From positions 1 through 30,458 of the forward strand of contig NW_022204974.1 in the NCBI RefSeq assembly GCF_008831285.2: 30,458 bases of DNA, read 5' to 3'. Position numbers and translations under genes: made by a program. Below the pieces are notes generated by a model. It did no database searches, was not told where the DNA came from, and worked only from the letters and a program-made list of their open reading frames with translations. Numbering within the stretch: position 1 is the first letter of the stretch; every line of letters begins with the position of its first letter. This document shows positions 9,910-21,300 of this stretch, one piece after another. This DNA is from Nymphaea colorata. Lineage: Eukaryota; Streptophyta; Magnoliopsida; Nymphaeales; Nymphaeaceae.

Positions 9910-12900
9910 TCAGATTTCTTCGTAGTTATCCTTGACGATATTTTAATCTACGTTCATCCCGTACTTGTTGATAAAGTTCAAACCGTTTATGTACCTCAAA
10001 TGCTTGCCTTCTTCGCCAAGGATCCTCTACTCAGTGTATAAATATTAATGGTCGGAAATTTCTTCTCTAATTTCATCCTTCTGAACGATCGATTAGGCCT
10101 TTTCTTTTTTTTGAGCTATTTATTATCGAAGATATCGAACTTCTATTTCAAATTGAGATTATGGTACTTTTCAATAAGCTTCTCGACCACTTACTTTTGA
10201 TGTTCTAACTGCTTGTCCTTTGTCAAGTTTTTCTCTTCGATAAAGATGCCCCTAACAACCTATGATCGCTTGGTGCACTTCTTTAGAAACTAGAGGTAGA
10301 ACTCTTGATCGTGACGTAGGCTGTGATTATGAAGTGGATGCAAAGGGAGGAGAGAAGCACAACTGGGATGAGGGTGCTGGTTAGGGGAAATAGGTTAACC
10401 AGGTTGGCAGTGATCAAGATAGAAAACATGAACATTGACCTGAATTTCTCAATCGATTTGAGGTAGGGCTTGAAGATGAAGAGCAAGAGCAGGATTGCAG
10501 TCTGCAGAACCGCAAGGGTGAGGCTGAAGGAGTAAATGATTAGCACCACGGCTGCTATCTGGTAGGCCAGCAGCACGAAGTAGAAGTTGACCGAAAAAAG
10601 GCGGTACTCCTCCTTCCAGCTCTACGCGTTGAACCTCCAACTGATGCATGCCTAAAGCCTCTTGGTGCATTTGCTCCCCGAAGGCTCATAGCTATCATAG
10701 GTCTTGTAGCTGCTGAAGGCGGAGCGGAAGGAGCCGACTACTTCGGGTTTAACGAAAAGGTTGGCCCAGGAGAAGAGGGTGAAGAGGAGGGCGGCGAGGA
10801 GGAGGGCGAGGTTAAGGATCTGGTGGCGCTGGTCGGGGGACTGGAAGTAGAGGAAGGCGAAGGCGACGAGGGCGTAGAAGTTGAAGGCCACGAAGTAGAG
10901 GAGGATGTAGCCGATGGTGAACTCGGCGCCCTCCTTCCCGAAGTCGCTCTTGAGGGGCAGGTGCTTGTTGCGGATGCGGTAGAGCATGAACAGCGGCGAG
11001 ACCAGCGTCGGCGCCACCAGCAGCAGCAGGTTCGGCGCGAAGTTCGCGAAGAAGGACTCGGCGGCCACCCCGTAGAGGTAGTGCGCCGAGTCCGAGAGGG
11101 CGCCGCCGTCCTGGGCGAGGGGCAGGCCGAGCGAGTACCTAAGTGAGGGGGAGGGTACCTGAGTCCGAGGAGGCCCTCGAGGTAGAAGCTGCTCTCCGCG
11201 CGGAAGAGCACCAGCAGGAAGACGGTCTGGCAGGCGAGCATGTGCTCCAGGCCCGCCAGCTCCCGCGAGAAGATTCCGAAGAACAGGAAGACGTAGCTCG
11301 CCAGGGACATTACCGTACTCACAGTGTACAGCAGCTTGTTCAGAGTGTACTCATCCTCGGTGTAATAGGCGCCTAACCTCCCCGCAGCAATGATCCCACT
11401 CATGTTCACAGCCAGACTTTGCGTGGTGACGTTCTGGAAGATGGGCTTCGACCCCGAAAGCGAAGGGTAGTCGATGGTGAAGTTGAGGGGGACTGTGCTT
11501 ACGTCGGAGGGGTAAACGATGTCGAAAGTGACGGTGCCATCGGCGGGATTCGTGGAGACGGTGTAGTCGGCCTGCAGGTCGAGGGGAGAGAGCTTGAAGA
11601 CGGACTTGAGAGTGCTTTGGGAGTCGGAGCTGTTGGGCAGTCCCCACAGCAGCGGCTCCACTTTGAACACCAGCTGCAGACTGTTCGCGAATAGGGACTG
11701 CTTTGCCCCCACTACGGTGATCACAGTTGACCCTATGTAGACGCACTCCGACTTGGAGACGGAGGCGTTGGAGGGAGGGAAGGGATTGCTGATGTTGGTG
11801 TAGTTGCAGACGAAGTCGGGTTCGATGGTGCAGTCTTCACTCACCGTCGTAAGGTATCCCCGCTCCGCCGTCACAGGGAAGAGTGATGACGTATCCGTCC
11901 CCGCAAAGGTCCTCACACAGTCCGGTGTTCACTGAGACTGTGAAGAGGGGCTCGCAGATCTGGCAGCCAGTGACTGTGCAGTTGATGCAAAAAGCAGAAC
12001 AGTTGAGACAGTCCTAGATGGTATTCAGGTAGTAGGTTCCGTTGGGACATGTGATACAACTAGACCCGTTGAGGTAGGCTCCGTAGGGACAGCTGAGACA
12101 GGCTGTGGCGTTCGAGCAGGACCCGCAGGCGGAGGGACAGGCGCTGCACGTCTTGGAGCTGTTGACGAAGTAGAAGCCCTTGAAGCAGGTGACGCAGCTG
12201 GTCAGGTTCCCCGTTTCGCAGCTCTGGCAGTTGGGGTCGCAGTTGGTGTTCATCTCGCAGGTCCCCCGGACTAGGTTGGAGCCCGGCTGGCAGGCGAGGC
12301 AGGCGGAGATGGTGCAGTCCGCGCAGCTGACGAAGATGTGGTCGCAGGGAGTGCAAGCTGAGTTATATGAGTCGTACTCGGTTGGAAGGCGACCACGTAG
12401 CCGTATTAGCACGTCAGGCACATGGCTGAGTTGATGCAGGTGCTGCAGTTGCTAAGGGTGGAGTTGCAAAAGCTGCAGCTTCCATTTGCCAAAATATATC
12501 GATTGTCTATACAGCTGAGGCATGTAGATGAGCTACTGCAAGCAAGACAGGGAGATGAGCAAGCTGTGCAAGTACTTCCGCTTGCATAATATCCAGCTAT
12601 GCATCCTAAACAACTCAATGAGCCACTATCTTGGCAAGTTAGACAGTTGCTTATGAGCTGGTCGCAAGTTTTACAGGTGCCGCCGCTGAGAGCTATAAAA
12701 TTTCCTGTAGTGTTGCAAGACAGGCAGGCATTTATATTGCAAGTCAAACAGGTATCTACACAGGGCAGGCAAGCGGTACTGGTATTGGAGAGGTAGTAAC
12801 CCGATAGACAGTTAGAACATGTTGGCCCATTATTACAGTATAAGCAATTTGAGATCGTACAGAGGACGCATTATTTGTCTATATTATATAACGGTTACTT

Positions 12901-13452
12901 GTAGTTGTGTTGAGAAAATAGCCGCTATCGCATAAAAAGCAATAGTTGGCAGTGCAATTTATACAGTTTCTGAAGCTCTCTGGGCAGGTCACACAAAAAT
13001 GTTAATTGTTTACAAAATATTTCGGGCAGTATGTGCAGTTATTAGCGCTAAGGCAGCTATTGATGGCATTGCAGTTATCAGCACTATACTTATCGCATTT
13101 GTTGCATTTATCATTAAGTATTTTGTCTTTTCCGTATCCATCATAGCAAATATCGCATACTTAATCTACACCTCCAAAAGAAAAGGAACATTTAGCACAA
13201 AAATTGATCGAGCAAGGGATGCATTCATTGATATATTTCACGAGCCTATCTCCTATATGGTCTCCGTTGTTATCGTATTAACATTAGTATACTTCGGTTT
13301 GATTGAGGCCATAACCACTTTGCACAGACTACAGGAGTCATAAGAGGAGCAAGAGCCGCAGTTCGAAACGCAAGTCATGTTGCAATGTGTCATTTGTATA
13401 AGTGCGATGCTGAAGAAGAGCAGTAATTTGATTGGAGCCGATGCAATTTCAT
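9910..13452 (-). CDS. R2: cysteine-rich, multi-span receptor-like membrane protein (copy 2 of 4)
   Basis: Same order of domains as R1, starting at ATG 13452 (signal peptide core LLLFFSIALIQ) and ending ..VKDNYEEI at TGA 9912-9910. The GC-rich part reads cleanly from EPDFVCNYTNI (about 11830) through the juxtamembrane region and first spans; after splicing it continues to KCTKRL-(TAG)-ACISWRFNA-(TAG)-SWKEEY, where both TAG codons are in frame. Frame breaks remain: one base missing in the signal peptide codons (about 13435), one near 13320, two bases missing in the PYDGC codons (about 11850), and an A run at about 10105. The C-terminal tail is nearly identical to R3 and distinct from R1/R4. Conserved tail motif: GEEGKHLRYINGLNFINKYG. 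Confidence 0.74.
10640..12350 (-). repeat. Homogenised GC-rich block, R2
   Basis: Same block; identity to R3 extends further upstream (to about 12560) and downstream than identity to R1 or R4. Confidence 0.88.
11139..11158 (-). other. Intron 3 of R2, 20 nt
   Basis: Identical in sequence to intron 3 of R1 (GTACCCTCCCCCTCACTTAG), in keeping with its place inside the homogenised GC-rich block. Confidence 0.86.
12358..12377 (-). other. Intron 2 of R2, 20 nt
   Basis: GTACGACTCATATAACTCAG on the coding strand. Splicing joins VVAFQP-T to CTPCDHIF, the same register as in R1, R3 and R4. Confidence 0.9.
12879..12898 (-). other. Intron 1 of R2, 20 nt
   Basis: GTAACCGTTATATAATATAG on the coding strand. 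Splicing joins FLNTTT to NK-(TAA)-CVLC. Confidence 0.9.
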
Positions 13453-13476
13453 TAATATTTATGATTAACAATAAAA
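13453..13476 (-). promoter_or_regulatory. Conserved 5' flank of R2
   Basis: On the coding strand this reads approximately TTTTATTGTTAATCATAAATATT directly before the ATG. R3 and R4 have nearly the same sequence at the same distance, R1 does not. It may be a promoter, initiator or 5'-UTR element; conservation could also be simple recent duplication. Confidence 0.4.
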
Positions 13477-13774
13477 GCCACGCCCAACAGCCTATTAAAA
13501 ACTAAAACAACTTTTATTTGATGAAATTTATCCCGTTGAAGTGAAGACTTCGTCATAGGTTTTATAAATCTTAAAATGATTGCAATTTTCTGCTATTTTT
13601 TTCAGCTTTTTACTTGCTAGTTATATGATTATTTTGATTTAATAACTACATATGACTCATTAGAAAATTATCAGAATGGCCCGAAAGATGTCATGATGAA
13701 ATTTGCTCAAGAGGTTATTATGTATAATTATAAACTTATTCGGGAAAAAAAGTTAAGTATTCAATAATTTCTTT
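13477..13774. other. Spacer upstream of R2, related to the R3 spacer
   Basis: AT-rich non-coding DNA. Segments such as TTTTATAAATCTTAAAATG and a T-rich run ending TTTCAGC recur in the same order upstream of R3 (about 17770-17815), so the duplicated unit includes part of the upstream spacer. Confidence 0.5.
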
Positions 13775-14109
13775 TCATAAATCTCGAAATCTTTGTAAAA
13801 CCGCAGCTTTTCCTTCGTTTTTGTACCTTTAGAGCTCATAGTATTCGGCTATCAGAGGCGAGTATAAAGATTTTTGAAACTTATTGCCAAAACTTGGAGT
13901 ATTGAAGTGTATTCAATCTCATCAAAATTCACAATGATGGCAAACCTGAGCTGCTAACCTGTACTTGGGTCAGGAAAATAAAAGATTTGGATCAGTCAGT
14001 CACCATAAGGTCTGTAGAATTATGCGCAATTATGATCTCTCAATAAATCAGCATGGAATTTAGACAATAACTATGAAAGTTTGGCAGCTTAAGCATATAA
14101 ATAAGACAT
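13775..14109 (-). CDS. Small unrecognised protein, about 110 residues, with an in-frame TGA
   Basis: ATG 14109 opens MSYLYA-(TAA)-AAKLS-(TAG)-LLSKFHADLLRDHNCA, and the frame ends with LQRFRDL at TGA 13777-13775. Sequence quality is good on both sides of an in-frame TGA (13998-13996): FYRPYGD-TGA-LIQIFYFPDPSTGQQ. Tryptophan fits that position. One base appears missing in the A run near 13877, before KSLYSPLIAEYYELQRY. The product looks soluble, with an alternating hydrophobic pattern (LRFAIIVNFDEIEYTSIL). I recognise no family. The start codon is only 17 bp after the R3 stop, on the same strand, and no counterpart follows R1, R2 or R4. It may be an insert carried with one copy of the array. 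Confidence 0.5.
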
Positions 14110-14126
14110 TAAATATGAATAGTCTA

Positions 14127-17100
14127 TCAGATTTCATCGTAATAGCCCTTGACTATTTCTTAATCTACATCCATTCCATACTTATTGATAAAGTTAAGGC
14201 CGTTTACATATCTCAAATGTTTTCCTTCTTCACCAAGGATCCTTTATTCAGTGTATAAATATTAATGGTCGGAAATTTCTTCTCTAATTTCATCCTTTTC
14301 AATTATTAATTGGGCTTAATCTTCTTTTTTGAGCTATTTATTATCGAAGATATCGAACTTCTATTTCAAATTGAGATTATGTACTTTTCAATAAGCTTCT
14401 CAACCACTTACTTTTGATGTTCTAACTGCTTGTCCTTTGTCAAGTTTTTCTCTTCGATAAAGATGCCTCTAACAACCTATGATCTCTTGGTGCACTTCTT
14501 GAGAAACTAGAGGTAAGAACTCTTGATCGTGACGTAGGCCGTGATTATGAAATGGATGCAAAGGGAGGAGAGAAGCACAACCGGGACGAGGGTGCTGGTT
14601 AGGGGAAATAGGTTAACCAGATTGGCAGTGATCAAGATAGAAAACATGAACATTGACCTGAATTTCTCAATAGATTTGAGGTAGGGCTTGAAGATGAAGA
14701 GCAAGAGCAGGATGCAGTCTGCAGAACCGCAAGGGTGAGGCTGAAGGAGTAAATGATTAGCACCACGGCTGCTATCTGGTAGGCCAGCAGCACGAAGTAG
14801 AAGTTGACCGAAAAAAGGCGGTACTCCTCCTTCCAGCTCTACGCGTTGAACCTCCAACTGATGCATGCCTAAAGCCTCTTGGTGCATTTGCTCCCCGAAG
14901 GCTCATAGCTATCATAGGTCTTGTAGCTGCTGAAGGCGGAGCGGAAGGAGCCGACTACTTCGGGTTTAACGAAAAGGTTGGCCCAGGAGAAGAGGGTGAA
15001 GAGGAGGGCGGCGAGGAGGAGGGCGAGGTTAAGGATCTGGTGGCGCTGGTCGGGGGACTGGAAGTAGAGGAAGGCGAAGGCGACGAGGGCGTAGAAGTTG
15101 AAGGCCACGAAGTAGAGGAGGATGTAGCCGATGGTGAACTCGGCGCCCTCCTTCCCGAAGTCGCTCTTGAGGGGCAGGTGCTTGTTGCGGATGCGGTAGA
15201 GCATGAACAGCGGCGAGACCAGCGTCGGCGCCACCAGCAGCAGCAGGTTCGGCGCGAAGTTCGCGAAGAAGGACTCGGCGGCCACCCCGTAGAGGTAGTG
15301 CGCCGAGTCCGAGAGGGGCCGTCGTCCTGGGCGAGGGGCAGGCCGAGCGAGTACCTAAGTGAGGGGGAGGGTACCTGAGTCCGAGGAGGCCCTCGAGGTA
15401 GAAGCTGCTCTCCGCGCGGAAGAGCACCAGCAGGAAGACGGTCTGGCAGGCGAGCATGTGCTCCAGTCCCGCCAGCTCCCGCGAGAAGATTCCGAAGAAC
15501 AGGAAGACGTAGCTCGCCAGGGACATCACCGTACTCACAGTGTACAGCAGTTTGTTCAGAGTATACTCATCCTCAGTGTAATAGGCGCCTAACCTCCCCG
15601 CAGCAATGATCCCACTCATGTTCACAGCCAGACTTTGCGTGGTGACGTTCTGGAAGATGGGCTTCGACCCCGAAAGTGAAGGGTAGTCGATGGTGAAGTT
15701 GAGGGGACTGTGCTTACGTCGGAGGGGTAAACGATGTCGAAAGTGACGGTGCCATCGGCGGGATTCGTGGAGACGGTGTAGTCGGCCTGCAGGTCGAGAG
15801 GAGAGAGCTTGAACACCGACTTGAGAGTGCTTTGGGAGTCGGAACTGTTGGGCAGTCCCCACAGCAGCGGCTCCACTTTGAAAACCAGCTGCAGACTGTT
15901 CGCGAACAGGGATTGCTTTGCCCCCACTACGGTGATCACAGTTGGCCCAATGTAGACGCACTCCGACTTGGAGACGGAGGCGTTGGAGGGCGGGAAGGGT
16001 TGGTGATGTTGGTGTAGTTGCAGACGAAGTCGGGTTCGATGGTGCAGTCTTCACTACACCCGTCGTAAGGTATCCCCGCTCCGCCGTCACAGGGAAGAGT
16101 GATAACATATCCGTCCCCGCAAAGGTCCTCGCACAGTCCGGTATTCGCTGAGACTGTGAAGAGGGGCTCGCAGATCTGGCAGCCAGTGACTGAGCAGTTG
16201 ATGCAAAAAGCAGAACAGTTGAGGCAGTCCTAGATGGTATTCAGGTAGTAGGTTCCGTTGGGACATGTGATACAACTAGACCCGTTGAGGTAGGCTCCGT
16301 AGGGACAGCTGAGACAGGCTGTGGCGTTCGAGCAGGACCCGCAGGCGGAGGGACAGGCGCTGCACGTCTTGGAGCTGTTGACGAAGTAGAAGCCCTTGAA
16401 GCAGGTGACGCAGCTGGTCAGGTTCCCCGTTTCGCAGCTCTGACAGTTGGGGTCGCAGTTGGTGTTCATCTCACACGTACCCCGGACTAGGTTGGAGCCC
16501 GGCTGGCAGGCGAGGCAGGCGGAGATGGTGCAGTCCGCGCAGCTGACGAAGATGTGGTCGCAGGGAGTGCAAGCTGAATACAAAGATTGATACTCGGTTG
16601 GAAGGCGACCACGTACCCGTATTAGCACGTCAGGCACATGGCTGAGTTGATGCAGGTGCTGCAGTTGCTAAGGGTGGAGTTGCAAAAGCTGCAGCTTCCA
16701 TTGACGAAAATATATCGATTGTCTATACAGCTGAGGCATGTAGATGAGCTACTGCAAGCAAAACAAGGGGGTGTACAGGCAGTGCAGTTACTTCCGGTTG
16801 CATAATATCCTGAGGTACATTTTGTACAAGTGAGTGAGCCACTATTTAGACATGTTAAGCAGTTGTTTATAACTTGATTGCAAGGCTGGCAGGCTCCATT
16901 ATTGAGAACAATAAAATTTCCTGTGGTGTTGCAAGAAAGACATGCATTTATATCACAGGTCAAGCAAGGATATATGCAGGGAAGACAATTTTTGGCGGTG
17001 CTATCCTTGTAGAAGCCAGATAGGCAGGTTGAACAGGTTGGGCCCTGATTACAGCTCATGCAATTCGGGATCGTACAGGTGACGCACTCTTTGTCTATAT

Positions 17101-17661
17101 TGTGTAAAGGTTACTATTTGTTGCGTTGAGATAAAAGCCAGTCATACATGTAGTGCAAGAGTTAATATTGCAATATCTACAGTTTCTGTAGCTTTCCGCA
17201 CAGGTCACACAAAAGTTTTATCTATTGACGAAGTATTCAGGGCAAGCGGTGCAATTATGGGCACTTTGACAATTGTTGATGGTTTTGCAATTATCCGCAC
17301 TATACTTGTCGCAAAAGTTGCATTTAGTGTCTACTATCAAATCTTTCCCATAGAAGTAGTAACATAAACGGCATGATAATTAGATTTCCGTAGGGGAAAA
17401 AGTGCACGAGTAACACATTGGGTCGTTGCAACGTTTGCAATTGTTGACATATCGATCGAAGTGGCTTCCTATTATACTTCCATTACCATCGAATTCGTCA
17501 ACAAAATATTCGACTGGAATTAGACTATAAAATCCGTAGCATTGTATGCAGGATTCAGGAGGAGAGCAGGAGAAACAACCACTAGGGCAGCACTATGCTA
17601 TTTGTAGAAGTGCGATGCTTAGGAAGAGCAGTAATCTGATTGGAGGCCTATTCCGCTTCAT
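14127..17661 (-). CDS. R3: cysteine-rich, multi-span receptor-like membrane protein (copy 3 of 4)
   Basis: ATG 17661 starts a signal peptide (PPIRLLLFLSIALLQIA) and the frame ends ..VKGYYDEI at TGA 14129-14127. Its cysteine-rich region is the most regular of the four, for example CNDPMCYSC and CKTINNCQSAHNC. It then follows the common plan: PYDGCSEDC repeat, beta-rich region, multi-span core, tail. At the intron 1 junction R3 has a GAG glutamate codon where the other three have TAA. Frame-breaking indels against the consensus occur in the GC-rich block near 15708 (a G lost), 16000 and 15320, and one base is lost in the spans near 14712. The tail frame is intact (FDNK-(TAG)-LKKED). It matches R2 closely from about 14200 to 14950. 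Confidence 0.75.
14860..16570 (-). repeat. Homogenised GC-rich block, R3
   Basis: Same block; pairs most closely with R2. Confidence 0.88.
15355..15374 (-). other. Intron 3 of R3, 20 nt
   Basis: Same 20 bases as intron 3 in the other copies, flanked by AGG|...|TACTCG on the minus strand. Confidence 0.86.
16574..16593 (-). other. Intron 2 of R3, 20 nt
   Basis: GTATCAATCTTTGTATTCAG on the coding strand. It differs from R2's intron 2 at many bases although the flanking exons are almost identical. Confidence 0.9.
17095..17114 (-). other. Intron 1 of R3, 20 nt
   Basis: GTAACCTTTACACAATATAG on the coding strand. Splicing joins FYLNATN to NKECVTCTIPNC. Confidence 0.9.
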
Positions 17662-17684
17662 TTATATTTAATTAACAATAAAAT
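17662..17684 (-). promoter_or_regulatory. Conserved 5' flank of R3
   Basis: Coding strand approximately TTTATTGTTAATTAAATATAA directly before the ATG. Shared with R2 and R4. Confidence 0.4.
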
Positions 17685-18388
17685 CACATCAAAAAATTGA
17701 TTCAAGAATAAAATTGCCTTTCTAAAAGAGAATAAATGCAGCCTTATAGTAATAATCTTTCATAAGTTTTATGAATCTTAAAATGTTTTAATGTTCTGTT
17801 ATATTTTCAGCCGTTTAGCTGTTAGTAATGCCTTTATTTTAATTTAATAACTATTTAAGACTCGCTAATAAATATTTAAAATAAACTACAAGCGATGCCG
17901 TATGATTATAGTTAAATACATTCCACAAAAAAAGTTTATCAAGAGATAATTACTATATAATAATACAAAAAGCCAATAAACAAAGTTAATGTTTGAATTG
18001 GCTCATATTATAAGGGCGAAACTCCTTAAACACTCACAATGTTTAACTCGCTTTATTTGCTTGTAGAGTTTATCAACATTTTAATCCCAAAAGAGAAGAA
18101 TTTGTTGGAAAATATCACAGAAAACACGGCCGAAAAATGTGCAAGATAAACATTTGCATCTATGCTGCCAATTTCTGTCGAAGGAATGCAGCTGTAGCAA
18201 AGCTCATTTAAATAGATGTCCATAATTGGCCGAACAGAAACATAAGCTGTTTGTTATCAAAACAAGAAATGCCCTCTCATGCAAGTTATATCTTTTTCTA
18301 ACCTTTAGACGCGTCTTATAATACCATCATAGTTGGTAGTTCAAATGATGGAGAGCAGGAGATTAGAAATAAGAATGAAAATATTTGA
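17685..18388. other. Spacer between R3 start and R4 stop; ambiguous ORFs
   Basis: The part next to R3 (to about 17990) resembles the R2 upstream spacer. The part from 18040 to 18388 reads as plausible protein on both strands: plus from ATG 18040 (MFNSLYLLVEFINILIPKEK) and minus around 18340-18060 (VRPIMDIYLNELCYSCIP), the latter needing the TGA at 18259-18257 as sense. I cannot decide which is real, or whether either is. Confidence 0.35.
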
Positions 18389-21300
18389 TCAGACTTCTTC
18401 ATAATGTTCCTTGATGATATCGAGATCTAAGTCCATCCCATATTTTTGGATGAAACTCATGCCATTAAGGAATCTGAGGTGCTTCCCTTCCTCTCCAATT
18501 ATTTTTTATTCTGTGTACATATTCTGGTAATCCTAAGAGTCTTCTCTGGCATTGTTTTCCTCATTGTCTTCATCTTGCCTTACTTTCTTTTTTTCGAAGA
18601 TATCAAACTTCTATGAGAGGTTGAGATTGTGATACTTTTAGATCAACTTCTCCGCTACTTCTTTTTGTTGCTTGAAATGCTACTCTTGTGTCAAATTTTT
18701 TTCCTCACGAAAGATCTTTCTGACCACGTCTGCCCTTTATGTGCACCTTCTCATGAACTAAAAGTAGGAGCTCTTGATTGTGACGTAAGCAGTGATTGTG
18801 AAGTGGACGCAAAGAAGAGAAATAACGGCTATTGTGATATTTGAACTATTCAGAGGAAGTAGATTGATCAAATTTGATGATATTAAGATTGCGAACATGA
18901 ACATTGATCTGAATTTCTCAATAGGCCTGTAGTAAGGTCTGATGATGAAGAGCAGAAATAGGACACTACCCTGCAAGACTGTGAGTTCAAAGTGAAAGGA
19001 GTAAATAATTAAGACGACAGCCGCGATTTGGTATGCGAACAGCACAAAGTAGAAATTGACCGAAACTGTGTAATACTTATCCTTCCACGCCTCCCCCTTA
19101 AACCGCCAACTTATGCAGCTCTCCAACTTTCTGGAAAGCCTTCCCCAGAAGACTAGTCGCTGGCTTGTCGTTGCTGAAGGCGGACCGGAAGGAGCCGACG
19201 ACTTCGGGTTTGACGAAAAGGTTGGCCCAGGAGAAGAGGGTGAAGAGGAGGGCGGCGAGGAGGAGGGCGAGGTTGAGGATCTGGTGGCGCTGGTCGGGGG
19301 ACTGGAAGTAGAGGAAGGCGAAGGCGACGAGGGCGTAGAAGTTGAAGGCCACGAAGTAGAGGAGGATGTAGCCGATGGTGAACTCGGCGCCCTCCTTCCC
19401 GAAGTCGCTCTTGAGGGGCAGGTGCTTGTTGCGGATGCGGTAGAGCATGAACAGTGGCGAGACCAGCGTCGGCGCCACCAGCAGCAGCAGGTTCGGCGCG
19501 AAGTTCGCGAAGAAGGACTCGGCGGCCACCCCGTAGAGGTAGTGCGCCGAGTCCGAGAGGGGCCGCCGTCCTGGGCGAGGGGCAGGCCGAGCGAGTACCT
19601 AAGTGAGGGGGAGGGTACCTGAGTCCGAGGAGGCCCTCGAGGTAGAAGCTGCTCTCCGCGCGGAAGAGCACCAGCAGGAAGACGGTCTGGCAGGCGAGCA
19701 TGTGCTCCAGCCCCGCCAGCTCCCGCGAGAAGATTCCGAAGAACAGGAAACGTAACTCGCCAGGGACATTATCAAACTCACAGTGTACAGCAGTTTGTTC
19801 AGAGTATACTCATCCTCGTGTAGTAGGCGCCTAACCTCCCCGCAGCAATGATCCCACTCATGTTCACAGCCAGACTTTGCGTGGTGACGTTCTGGAAGAT
19901 GGGCTTCGACCCCGAAAGTGAAGGGTAGTCGATGGTGAAGTTGAGGGGGACTGTGCTTACGTCGGAGGGGTAAACGATGTCGAAAGTAACGGTGCCGTCG
20001 GCGGGATTCGTGGAGACGGTGTAGTCGGCCTGCAGGTCTAGCGGAGAGAGCTTGAAGACGGACTTGAGAGTGCTTTGGGAGTCGGACTGTTGGGCAGTCC
20101 CCACAGCAGCGGTCCACTTTGAACACCAGCTGCAGACTGTTCGCGAACAGTGATGCTTTGCCCCACTACGGTGATCACAGTTGGCCCTATGTAGACGCAC
20201 TCCGACTTGGAGACGGAGGCGTTGGAGGGTGGAAGGGGTTGCTGATGTTGGTGTAGTTGCAGACGAAGTCGGTTTCGATGGTGCAGTCTTCACTACACCC
20301 GTCGTAAGGTACCCCCGCTCCGCCGTCACAGGGAAGGTGATGACGTATCCGTCCCCGCAAAGGTCCTCGCAATTGCAGTACTTGGAGAGATAATAAATAG
20401 GGGTGATTCACAAGTTAGGCAGCCAGTGACTGTGCAGTTGATGCAAAAAGCAGAACAGTTCAGGCAACCCTCGATAGTATTTAAATAATAGGTTCCGTTG
20501 GGACATGTGATACAATTAGATCCGTTTAGGTACGCACCATAAGGACAGCTCAGACAGGTAGTCGCATTCAAGCACATCCACAGATAGAAGGACAAGCCGT
20601 ACATGTTTTGGAACTGTTTACGAAGTAGAAACCTTTGAAGCATGTGACGCAGTACTTGGAAACCAGTTTAGCAGCTTAGGCATTCAGGATTGCAGTTCGT
20701 GTTTATTTAGCATAAGCCGTTGACAAGATTTGACCCTGACTGGCAAGTAAGACAATTGAATGGATTACAGTCTTCACAGTTAGAAAATATTTGGCTGCAA
20801 GACGTGCACATGTCTAATTTAGATTAAAGATACTTGCTTGGTAAGCAACTGTGAAGCCGTAGCTGCATATCAGACATACGCTGGCAGTTGCACAGGTATC
20901 GCAATCAGTAATAGTTGAGTTGCAAAGGTTGCAACTTCCATTGCTGAGTGTGTAATGATTGTCGATGCAACTTAAGCAGTTGGTTGAACTGCTACAGGTG
21001 AGGCATGGAGATGAGCAAGTTGTACAACTGTTTCCACTTAAGTAATATCCAGTATAGCATGCTAAGCATAAAATAGATCCACTGTTTGACATTGGAAGCA
21101 GTTAGTGATCAACTGGTCGCAGGTTTTGCACTCTCCGTTATCAAGGACATAATAATCACCTGTAGTATTGCAAGAGTAACAAGTATTGATACTGCACGTA
21201 AGGCAGGGGTTAATACAAGGCAAGCAATGTTTGTTGGTACTATCAATATAGAAACCAGATTAACAGTTTGTGCAATTCGGACCAGTAGTGCAACTGAGGC

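Noticed and set aside
18040-18388. Small genes on either strand upstream of the R4 stop
   Set aside because: Both strands give plausible text and no domain or start context decides between them.
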